Below are positions 1 through 4,692 of a stretch of DNA of 6,087 nt, piece by piece. The DNA is taken from positions 1 to 6,087 of the forward strand of contig JAIRVA010000083.1 in assembly GCA_031254155.1 (NCBI GenBank). Reading direction: 5' to 3'. Source of the stretch: Propionibacteriaceae bacterium (GTDB lineage: Bacteria > Actinomycetota > Actinomycetes > Propionibacteriales > Propionibacteriaceae). The notes below the pieces were generated by a model. It had not been told where the DNA came from and did no database searches. It saw only the letters and a program-made list of their open reading frames with translations. Made by a program: the position numbers and the translations under genes. Numbering within the stretch: the stretch's first letter is position 1; every line of letters starts with the position of its first letter.

Positions 1-1626
1 CTCTTCATGGGTGTGTACCTGCGCTACCTCCGGCCCGGCCGCGTGGTCGAGGTCTCGGTCATTGGCGGCATCCTGCTGCTCATCGCCGTGATCTCGGGCC
101 GCTGGGTCGCCGAGGCGAGCTGGGGCCACGTCTTCGCGCTCAACAAGACGACGCTGGCGTGGTGCCTGATCGTGTACGGTTTCCTGGCCGCGATCCTGCC
201 GGTCTGGCTGCTGCTCGCCCCGCGCGACTACCTGTCGACGTTCATGAAGGTCGGTACGATTGCGCTGCTCGCGGTCGGCGTCTGCATCGCCCTGCCGGTC
301 GTCCAGGCCCCGGCCATCTCGCAGTGGGCGGATGGTACGGCCAAAACGGCGGCGCCGGTCTTTGCTGGCAACCTGTTCCCGTTCTTGTTCATTACCATCG
401 CCTGCGGGGCCCTATCGGGCTTCCACGCCTTGATCGGTTCGGGGACGACGCCGAAGATGATCGAGAAGGAAACCCAGATGCGGACCATCGGCTACGGCGG
501 CATGCTCGTCGAGTCGTTCGTCGCGATCATGGCGCTGGTCACGGCCATCACGCTCGACCCGCACCTTTACTTCATCATGAACGCGCCAAACGCCACGATG
601 GGCATTACGGCGGGCATGGATCCGACCGCGGCCGCGACTGCGGCAGCGAACTGGGTCAACGGCCTGGGTCTCAGCGGTACGTCGATCGACCCGAACGCCA
701 TCATGCAGGCGGCGAAGGATGTCGACGAGGCGTCGATCATCTCCCGGACCGGCGGCGCGCCGACCCTCGCCCTCGGCATGGCCCACATCCTGTCGTTCCT
801 CGGCGGGGCGGCGATGAAGGGCTTCTGGTACCACTTCGCCGTCATGTTCGAGGCGTTGTTCATTCTGACCACGATCGACGCCGGGACGCGCGTCTGCCGC
901 TTCATGTTCTCCGACGCCATCGGCAACCTCGGTGGCCCGATGAAGAAGTTCAAGGATCCGTCGTGGACCCTGGGTGCCTGGATCTGCACGCTGATCGTGG
1001 TGGCCGGCTGGGGGTACTTCCTGGTCATGGGTGTCACCGACCCGCTTGGTGGCATCAATACCCTGTATCCGTTGTTCGGCATCGCCAATCAGTTGTTGGC
1101 GGCGATCGCGTTGACGCTTGTCACAGTGGTGGTGATTAAGAAGGGTCTGCTCAAGTGGGCCTGGATCCCCGGGATCCCGCTGCTGTGGGATCTGACGGTG
1201 ACCATGGTGGCTTCGGCGTACAAGATCTTCTCCTCGCAGCCAGCCATCGGCTACTGGGCCCAGAACAAGCGGTATCGTTCCGCCTTGGCCGATGGTACGG
1301 TGAACGGCGACGGCATTGTTGAATGGAACAATGCCAAGTTTGGGACGCTGGCCAACGTGAAGGCGGTGATCAACAACACGACAGTTCAAGGTACGTTGTC
1401 CATCGTCTACGCGCTCCTCGTACTGACCGTGTTTGTTGTCGGAATTCTGGTCTCGATCAAGGCCATTCGTCAGGGCAGTCTGCCCACCACCGAGGAACCC
1501 ACCGAGCCGTCGCACATGTTCGCCCCGGCCGGCCTGTGGTCCACCAAGGAGGAGAAGGCGCTGGCCAAGGAGTGGGCCGAGTGGGAGACCGCCCACGGTG
1601 GCCACAAGAAGGCAGTCGCGCACTAG
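1..1626 (+). CDS. cstA: CstA-family carbon starvation / pyruvate transporter, C-terminal part (5' end outside window)
   Basis: This is a polytopic inner-membrane transporter. Known relatives in E. coli (CstA, BtsT) import pyruvate with protons, and CstA has also been linked to peptide uptake in starvation. The reading frame is open from base 1, so the ATG at base 7 is internal; 541 codons are visible, while E. coli CstA has about 700 residues. Counting from base 1, family signatures are GFHALIGSGTTPK (140-152), FWYHFAVMFEALFILTTIDA (275-294) and DPLGGINTLYPLFGIANQLL (347-366). About ten hydrophobic segments are visible, roughly at 16-34, 51-72, 82-101, 126-144, 166-185, 275-292, 324-345, 355-379, 386-410 and 463-487. 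A charged, histidine-containing cytosolic-type tail follows (about 490-541). No frameshift or missing motif is seen. It is followed by its usual partner ybdD. The family call is very secure; the substrate here is inferred. Confidence 0.96.
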   Translation, partial: LFMGVYLRYLRPGRVVEVSVIGGILLLIAVISGRWVAEASWGHVFALNKTTLAWCLIVYGFLAAILPVWLLLAPRDYLSTFMKVGTIALLAVGVCIALPVVQAPAISQWADGTAKTAAPVFAGNLFPFLFITIACGALSGFHALIGSGTTPKMIEKETQMRTIGYGGMLVESFVAIMALVTAITLDPHLYFIMNAPNATMGITAGMDPTAAATAAANWVNGLGLSGTSIDPNAIMQAAKDVDEASIISRTGGAPTLALGMAHILSFLGGAAMKGFWYHFAVMFEALFILTTIDAGTRVCRFMFSDAIGNLGGPMKKFKDPSWTLGAWICTLIVVAGWGYFLVMGVTDPLGGINTLYPLFGIANQLLAAIALTLVTVVVIKKGLLKWAWIPGIPLLWDLTVTMVASAYKIFSSQPAIGYWAQNKRYRSALADGTVNGDGIVEWNNAKFGTLANVKAVINNTTVQGTLSIVYALLVLTVFVVGILVSIKAIRQGSLPTTEEPTEPSHMFAPAGLWSTKEEKALAKEWAEWETAHGGHKKAVAH

Positions 1627-1798
1627 TGGTCATGAGCAGTATTTCGCCCACGGTGATGGGGGCCAGCGCGGCGCCGGGCGGCGTTGTCGTCGGTCGACGG
1701 GCCGCCAGCCCGCCGCCTTCCGCCGCCTGGCCCGGCATCCACGCTGACACCCCCTGCCCGTGGGCGAGCTTACGCTCATCACCACTAGACTGACCTCC
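1627..1798 (+). other. cstA-ybdD intergenic region with a GC-rich hairpin
   Basis: These 172 bases hold no convincing gene. GGCGGC at 1677-1682 can pair with GCCGCC at 1701-1706, and inside it GTCG (1689-1692) can pair with CGAC (1695-1698), giving a strong stem without a T-tract. CGCCCACGG (1645-1653) also has an exact inverted partner CCGTGGGCG (1758-1766). GAGC-TTAC-GCTC forms a short hairpin at 1766-1777. Such structures could attenuate or punctuate expression between cstA and ybdD, but nothing here looks like a classical intrinsic terminator. Confidence 0.35.
1786..1791 (+). promoter_or_regulatory. Possible -10 box for ybdD (leaderless)
   Basis: TAGACT fits the actinobacterial TANNNT -10 pattern and lies seven bases before the ATG at 1799, so transcription could begin at or beside the start codon. 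No good -35 hexamer is visible at the right distance. No Shine-Dalgarno sequence precedes the ATG, which agrees with a leaderless start but does not prove it. Confidence 0.35.
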
Positions 1799-2020
1799 AT
1801 GTCTCCAACCGACGTCAGGCACGCCATGCTTTCGGCAATCGCCAAGGCATGGCGTGCCGTCGTCTGGTACGTCAAGGCCCTTTTGGGGGAGTCCGACTAC
1901 GAGATGTACGTCGAACACCTCAAGGCCAACCACCCCGAGGCGCCCCTCCCCACGGTCAGCGAGTACTGGCGCGAGCGGTACGCCCGGGAGTCCCGGGAAC
2001 CCGCATCGAGGTGCTGCTGA
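1799..2020 (+). CDS. ybdD: YbdD/YjiX-family small protein, CstA partner
   Basis: This is a small soluble protein of 73 residues belonging to the YbdD/YjiX family (DUF466). Its genes almost always sit directly downstream of cstA or btsT. The biochemical role is not firmly established; the genetic linkage suggests it is needed for, or modulates, the transporter. Visible family hallmarks are ESDYEMYVEHLKANHPEAP in the middle, an aromatic-containing YWRERYARE segment, and the C-terminal Arg-Cys-Cys. E. coli YbdD is about 65 residues and its N-terminus aligns near the internal ATG at 1826, so 1826 is an alternative start. An upstream GTG at 1760 would add 13 unconserved residues. The ATG at 1799 was chosen because a TAGACT box sits seven bases before it. 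The spacing from cstA (172 bases) leaves room for its own promoter. Confidence 0.9.
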   Translation: MSPTDVRHAMLSAIAKAWRAVVWYVKALLGESDYEMYVEHLKANHPEAPLPTVSEYWRERYARESREPASRCC

Positions 2021-2097
2021 GGCGAGGTACCCCCGCCCCCTCAACCCCCACTGCTCCCGTATCCCCACCTTCCCGGCCTCACCCCGACCGTACCCCC

Positions 2098-2148
2098 CGT
2101 ACGCCCACCCAGCCGCCCCCCGCCCCCCGAACGTACGCCCACCCAGCC
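2098..2148 (+). repeat. 17-base direct repeat pair CGTACGCCCACCCAGCC
   Basis: The 17-mer CGTACGCCCACCCAGCC occurs exactly at 2098-2114 and again at 2132-2148. Each copy contains GTACGCCC, the sequence that forms the right arm of the palindromic elements downstream. GTACGCCCA at 2134-2142 is also an exact 9-base inverted partner of TGGGCGTAC at 2164-2172, at the left edge of the first element. These may be half-elements or decayed copies of the palindromic family. Confidence 0.7.
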
Positions 2149-2164
2149 TCACTCCGGACCCAAT

Positions 2165-2203
2165 GGGCGTACTTTCGCGGCATGATGCCGCGAAATCCTG
2201 CCC
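2165..2203 (+). repeat. Palindromic repeat element, copy A
   Basis: TTTCGCGGCA (2173-2182), a three-base TGA loop and TGCCGCGAAA (2186-2195) make a perfect 10-bp hairpin. It is framed by GGGCGTAC on the left (2165-2172) and a decayed right arm ending in GCCC (2200-2203). The core GCGGCATGATGCCGC at 2177-2191 is the exact reverse complement of the core in copy B. There is no T-tract after the stem, so it does not look like a simple terminator. Confidence 0.8.
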
Positions 2204-2235
2204 GTTGAGCGCCGACCCGGCTTTCCCACCCATAA

Positions 2236-2276
2236 CGGGTATGGTCCTGCGGCATCATGCCGCAGAAGTACGCCCG
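2236..2276 (+). repeat. Palindromic repeat element, copy B
   Basis: CTGCGGCA (2247-2254), loop TCA and TGCCGCAG (2258-2265) form a perfect 8-bp hairpin. An outer arm CGGGTATGGTC (2236-2246) faces AAGTACGCCCG (2266-2276), pairing well only at its outer end. The core GCGGCATCATGCCGC (2249-2263) is the reverse complement of the copy A core, so A and B could also pair with each other across 57 bases. Confidence 0.8.
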
Positions 2277-2310
2277 GTCATGGGGCGGTGGCCCCGACCC
2301 GACTTGTGGA

Positions 2311-2342
2311 CGCGGATTAATGCCGCGGGAATATGCCCTATC
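2311..2342 (+). repeat. Palindromic repeat element, copy C (decayed left arm)
   Basis: CGCGG (2311-2315), loop ATTAATG and CCGCG (2323-2327) preserve the core hairpin. The right arm AATATGCCCTATC (2330-2342) resembles the right arms of copies B (AAGTACGCCC) and D (ACGCCCTATC). The left arm has been lost. An ATG at 2333, which would extend the next gene upstream, lies inside this arm and is therefore an unlikely start. Confidence 0.65.
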
Positions 2343-2382
2343 TTTCGGTTGGACGTCAATTCCGGGTCGGAACTCGCCATGG

Positions 2383-2388
2383 TATAGG
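2383..2388 (+). promoter_or_regulatory. Possible promoter -10 box for the AbiEi-like nuclease gene
   Basis: TATAGG at 2383-2388 is the best -10-like hexamer upstream of the start, with TTCCGG at 2360-2365 as a weak -35 candidate at a 17-base spacing. A GAAGG ribosome-binding sequence at 2392-2396 lies eight bases before the ATG at 2405. If the promoter is correct, the leader would be only about ten bases and would cut into the ribosome-binding site, so the real promoter may lie elsewhere. Confidence 0.25.
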
Positions 2389-2404
2389 TGTGAAGGTCGA
2401 TTCG

Positions 2405-3307
2405 ATGGCGCTGCAGTTCGTGCAGAGGTACGCGACCACTCAGGGTGGCGTGATCACGGCGTCGGGGGCCGACGGGCTGGGTGTCAGTCGGGATGTCCGG
2501 CACCGTCTCATCGAAGAGGGGACGTGGCGGCGACTCACTCCCGGGGTGTTCGCCGTCAGTCCTGACTCGTGGTTGCAGCGGGCCTGGGCGGGAGTACTGA
2601 TCGGTGGCCCGGAGGCCGTCCTCGGTGGCGAGGCGGCGCTCGCCCTGTCGGGGTTGGCACCGGAACCGCAGCGGGTGCCGGTTTTCATCGGGCGGCGGGC
2701 CGGCTGTCCGGATGACCGTCGGTGGCGATTTGTCCGAGCGACCAGGACCGGGTCCGGTCTCCCCCCGCGGACGGGCCTGCCGGAAGCCATTATTGATGTC
2801 GGTGGCCAGTGGCGGCCCGACGACCTGCTGACGCTGATCGGGAGCGCGGTGAGCGGGCGCCAGACGACGCCGGAGGACTTGCGGGCCGAACTCGGTCGCC
2901 GTACCCGCCAGCGGCAACGGGGGCTCATCTCCGCCCTGATCAATGAAGTCGAGGGTGGCACGACGACCGTTTTGGAGCACCACTACCGCCGCGATGTCGA
3001 GCTCCCACACGGCCTGCCGCCCCCGTTGCGCCAGGCGAAACCGATTGGTACCCACCGGGTCGACAACTACTACGAGAAGTTCCGGCTCATCATTGAGGTT
3101 GACGGCCGCGCGACTCACGTGGGTCTGGCCGCCGCCGTCGACATGCGACGCGACAACGACCACATGGCCCACGGCATCTCGACCCTGCGTTTCACCTGGA
3201 CCCACGTGGTTCGTGAGCCCTGTCAGACGGCTCGCACCGTCGCCGCCGCCCTGACCCGGGCCGGCTGGACCGGTCGCCCCCGCCTCTGCCCCCGGTGCCC
3301 GCGGTGA
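2405..3307 (+). CDS. AbiEi-like winged-helix protein fused to a DUF559 PD-(D/E)XK nuclease domain
   Basis: The protein has 300 residues, the normal length for this actinobacterial family. Residues 9-50 form an AbiEi-antitoxin-type winged helix (TTQGGVITASGADGLGVSRD, then GTWRRLTPGVFAV), expected to bind DNA. Residues 185-268 match DUF559, a Vsr-like PD-(D/E)XK fold: Glu191 in TVLEHHYRRD, Asp220 in RVDNYY, Glu231-Val-Asp233 in IIEVDG, then DMRRDND and LRFTW. All expected acidic residues are present, so it is probably catalytically competent. It ends in GWTGRPRLCPRCPR, a Cys-rich tail common in the family. The ATG at 2405 has GAAGG upstream and places the winged helix at the usual N-terminal position; the in-frame ATG at 2333 lies inside a repeat. 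No AbiEii nucleotidyltransferase follows, so this is not a standard AbiE pair. Role (defence, TA-like or regulatory) is unknown. Confidence 0.88.
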   Translation: MALQFVQRYATTQGGVITASGADGLGVSRDVRHRLIEEGTWRRLTPGVFAVSPDSWLQRAWAGVLIGGPEAVLGGEAALALSGLAPEPQRVPVFIGRRAGCPDDRRWRFVRATRTGSGLPPRTGLPEAIIDVGGQWRPDDLLTLIGSAVSGRQTTPEDLRAELGRRTRQRQRGLISALINEVEGGTTTVLEHHYRRDVELPHGLPPPLRQAKPIGTHRVDNYYEKFRLIIEVDGRATHVGLAAAVDMRRDNDHMAHGISTLRFTWTHVVREPCQTARTVAAALTRAGWTGRPRLCPRCPR

Positions 3308-3344
3308 CAGCGACCCAGGGCGCATTGCGTCCTCAGTCTTTCAT

Positions 3345-3391
3345 GATAGGGCGTCATCCAGCGGCATGTCGCCGCAAGACTACGCCCTATC
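3345..3391 (+). repeat. Palindromic repeat element, copy D (best preserved, 47 bases)
   Basis: The outer arms GATAGGGCGT (3345-3354) and ACGCCCTATC (3382-3391) are perfect 10-base inverted repeats. The inner stem GCGGC (3361-3365), loop ATGTC, GCCGC (3371-3375) matches the core of copies A-C. This copy shows the full layout: outer arm, six-base spacer, core hairpin, six-base spacer, outer arm. It begins 37 bases after the stop codon of the nuclease gene and could double as a transcription barrier, though it lacks a T-tract. Confidence 0.85.
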
Positions 3392-3417
3392 CCGGACCGG
3401 CGCCGCCGAGGGACGAG

Positions 3418-3423
3418 TACGCT
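3418..3423 (+). promoter_or_regulatory. Possible -10 box upstream of the truncated paralogue
   Basis: TACGCT (TANNNT pattern) lies six bases before the GTG at 3430, the same geometry as upstream of ybdD and of the full-length paralogue. No Shine-Dalgarno sequence precedes the GTG. This suggests a leaderless start in the ancestral gene, on positional evidence only. Confidence 0.3.
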
Positions 3424-3429
3424 TGTTTC

Positions 3430-3781
3430 GTGAGTGGGGTTAGGGAGTGGTGGCAACCGCTTGATCTCAGTGCGCTGGATCCGGGCGATCCGGAAGTGGC
3501 GGACGAGGCGGAGCGGGGGTGGGTAGCGCAGGAGCTTGGCGTCGGTTGGGCCGATTCGGGCGATCCGCTGGCCATACAGTTGCACGTAGTCGCGTATGGC
3601 CAGTCGAGTGTTTCCCCGCGGGACGAGTTGGTCCGTCAGCTCCGGTTGTCCGCGGTGGCTAGGCGTAATGGGTCTGTTCGCCGGCGCACTGGCGACGGTT
3701 CTGGTCGCGGTCAGTGCGACGTACGTCGTTCGTCAGCAGTGCCGCCACCGGGCCCGGCAGCGCCGGGAGGTCCAGCGCTGA
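3430..3781 (+). pseudogene. Internally deleted, frame-shifted paralogue of the membrane protein at 4685-5869
   Basis: Reading from GTG 3430, codons 1-81 (QPLDLSALDP, then ADSGDPLA, then RQLRL and RRNG) match the N-terminal 82 residues of the full-length neighbour. By hand count about 44 of 73 aligned residues are identical. At about 3668-3675 the similarity jumps to another frame (+1): GLFAGALATVLVAVSATYVV followed by RQQCRHRARQRREVQR aligns with the last 36 residues of the neighbour, including its second membrane helix and basic tail, and both stop at the same place. About 276 codons of the middle are missing. The first frame runs on to a stop at 3832-3834 with Arg/Pro-rich sequence unlike a real protein. 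The simplest reading is one internal deletion that broke the frame. A separate 37-residue membrane peptide from ATG 3668 is possible but less likely. Confidence 0.8.
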
Positions 3782-3784
3782 AGC

Positions 3785-3822
3785 CGTCTTGTACAGCCAA
3801 GTATGGTTACTCGGACAAGACG
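3785..3822. terminator. Possible bidirectional hairpin between converging genes
   Basis: CGTCTTGT (3785-3792) and ACAAGACG (3815-3822) are an exact 8-base inverted repeat with a 22-base loop, inside which CCA (3798-3800) and TGG (3804-3806) can also pair. It sits between the end of the truncated paralogue (3781, plus strand) and the stop of the toxin gene (3807, minus strand), where a shared terminator is expected. The large loop and lack of T-tracts weaken the case. Confidence 0.35.
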
Positions 3823-4244
3823 CTCTCGGAGTAGGGGTTCGTGAGGCTAACGCCGCAGTCGGCGAAGTCTCGCGTGTTCCGCGTGGCGACTGTTGCGCCA
3901 GCGCTCGCCGCCGTGGCTGCGATCTGGGCATCAAACGAACTCAGGGGGCGCCCCGAGGCTCGGCGGGTGGCCATGATCCGGCCGTACGCCACTGCCTCAT
4001 CGTTCCCGAAGGGCAGTACGGAGGCGCGTGTCGCAGCGAACAGGACTCGAGCGGCCTCACGGAGGCGTGTCGTCTTGGCGCCTTCTGGCAGGATCTCCAC
4101 GCCGTGGGCGATCTCCGCGAGGGTGGTGGCCGCGAGGCGAATGTCCTGGTCGGGGCTCGCCTGCCTCTACGCGGAAATAACGGCGAAGTCAGGATGGTCG
4201 GGCGTCATCAGGACTGAGACGATGTTTGTGTCAAAGACGATCAC
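3807..4244 (-). pseudogene. vapC: VapC/FitB-type PIN-domain toxin interrupted by an in-frame TAG
   Basis: PIN-domain toxins are Mg-dependent ribonucleases. Reading on the minus strand from GTG 4244, the frame gives VIVFDTNIVSVLMTPDHPDF, then at codon 26 (4169-4167) a TAG stop, then continues in the same frame as RQASPDQDIRLAATTLAEIA and so on to TAA at 3809-3807 (146 codons with the stop). All PIN acidic positions are recognisable across the break: Asp5 in VFDTN, Glu44 in TLAEI, Asp105 in SFDAQ and Asp126 in NTRDF. A tryptophan is commonly found about where the TAG lies, so TGG to TAG is the likely change. The gene overlaps the antitoxin by GTGA (4241-4244), the usual coupling. Restart at the GTG ending at 4100 would make 97 residues lacking Asp5 and Glu44, so it should be inactive. 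Sequencing error or amber readthrough remain possible. Confidence 0.85.
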
Positions 4245-4489
4245 GCGAAGACCTCGCGTGGTTCGACGCTCACTCGTTCCGGAAGGAGGAAACCGGTGTC
4301 CCGGGCGGCCTCGCGAAAGGCGGCGGCCGCCGTGAAGAGGGCATCGGCATGAGTGACCTGGCTGGTGCGGGCAGCCTCCTGCAAGATGACCCTGACTTCC
4401 GCCTCCAGGGATCGATTGTTGTCGACTGCCCGGTGCTTGAGGGTACGTTGGGTTGTCTCGTCGAGGTTACGAATGGTGAGTACGGGCAT
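4241..4489 (-). CDS. vapB: VapB/FitA-type ribbon-helix-helix antitoxin
   Basis: The protein has 82 residues. Residues 1-42 form a FitA-like ribbon-helix-helix DNA-binding domain (MPVLTIRNLDETTQRTLKHR, then AVDNNRSLEAEVRVILQEAA). The rest (43-82) is the toxin-wrapping tail, ending EPREVFA. Its role is to neutralise the PIN toxin and to repress the shared promoter by binding inverted repeats. The ATG at 4489 is well supported: GGGAGA (4499-4494) precedes it at normal spacing, and the beta-strand of the ribbon begins right after it. Its TGA stop overlaps the toxin GTG, as in most vapBC/fitAB operons. It looks intact while its toxin is broken, so it may survive as a stand-alone regulator or as an antidote to related toxins elsewhere in the genome. 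Confidence 0.9.
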   Translation of the reverse strand: MPVLTIRNLDETTQRTLKHRAVDNNRSLEAEVRVILQEAARTSQVTHADALFTAAAAFREAARDTGFLLPERVSVEPREVFA

Positions 4490-4626
4490 GAGTTCTCCCT
4501 CTGGATCAAGCGTACCGCCTGAATGTAAAGAAAGCGATGCATGCAGTGATGGCAGGGTGGAACGATGTGCTGGCTCGCTCGCTTGGTGTAGGAGTCTTGT
4601 CGTTTGCTCGCTGATAGAGTCTCTGC
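4490..4626. promoter_or_regulatory. Divergent promoter region between vapB and the membrane-protein gene
   Basis: This region must drive vapBC leftward and the membrane protein rightward. On the minus strand TACATT (4527-4522) and TACGCT (4514-4509) are -10 candidates for vapB, without clear -35 boxes. The palindrome TGCATGCA at 4538-4545 is a candidate operator for the ribbon-helix-helix antitoxin. On the plus strand TGATAGAGT at 4612-4620 reads as an extended -10 (TG, one base, TAGAGT), which would start transcription at about 4627. The assignments rest on pattern only. Confidence 0.4.
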
Positions 4627-4692
4627 ATGATGGTATTCGTGCTGGCTGATGACGAGTCGAGTCGATCCGGGAGCGCTGGTTCCAGTGACTGA
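4627..4692 (+). CDS. Possible leaderless 21-codon upstream ORF coupled to the membrane-protein gene
   Basis: An ATG-ATG pair at 4627-4632 begins six bases after the extended -10 TGATAGAGT, exactly where a leaderless transcript would start. The frame encodes 21 residues (beginning MMVFVLADDESS) and ends at TGA 4690-4692. It therefore overlaps the GTG at 4685-4687, the probable start of the next gene in another frame. That arrangement fits termination-reinitiation coupling. The peptide resembles nothing I recognise and the frame may be chance. Confidence 0.3.
   Translation: MMVFVLADDESSRSGSAGSSD

Larger units (their letters stand above)
2021..2404 (+). other. Gene-free 384-base spacer: C-rich tract and palindromic repeats
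   Basis: No credible gene is seen on either strand. From about 2029 to 2130 the plus strand is very C-rich and G-poor, with runs of five or six C (CCCCCCGCCCCCC at 2116-2128). Two 17-base direct repeats follow each other 34 bases apart, and three palindromic repeat elements lie between 2165 and 2342. The C-over-G bias after ybdD resembles Rho-loading sequence, so Rho-dependent termination of the cstA-ybdD transcript is possible. The final 60 bases hold the likely promoter and ribosome-binding region of the next gene. Confidence 0.6.

Noticed and set aside
159..1139. Plus-strand open frame overlapping cstA in another frame
   Set aside because: Out-of-frame shadow of cstA with an Arg/Gly/His-rich, domainless translation.
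412..1623. Long minus-strand open frame opposite cstA
   Set aside because: It lies in antisense to a clear CstA frame, its translation is rich in Arg, Gly, Asp and His without domains, and long antisense frames are expected in GC-rich genes.
1457..2233. Minus-strand open frame across the cstA end, ybdD and the spacer
   Set aside because: It overlaps two recognised genes in antisense and has a low-complexity Gly/Arg-rich translation; no start signal is visible.
2165..2342. CRISPR array
   Set aside because: The repeats are few, unequal, irregularly spaced and internally palindromic, with no uniform spacers and no cas gene.
2165..2342. Operators for the AbiEi winged helix
   Set aside because: A fourth copy lies downstream of the gene and the upstream copies are 60-240 bases from the start, so a dispersed repeat family explains them better, though binding is not excluded.
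2333..2404. Upstream ATG extension of the AbiEi/DUF559 gene
   Set aside because: The ATG at 2333 lies in the right arm of palindromic copy C, has no ribosome-binding site, and adds residues outside the family's normal N-terminus.
2255..3325. Minus-strand open frame of about 356 codons opposite the nuclease gene
   Set aside because: The plus-strand frame has recognisable AbiEi and DUF559 motifs; the antisense translation has none.
3841..4335. Plus-strand open frames over the vapBC region (also 3714-4217 and 4226-4522)
   Set aside because: They are antisense to the PIN and ribbon-helix-helix frames, which carry family motifs; the plus-strand translations are Arg-rich shadows.
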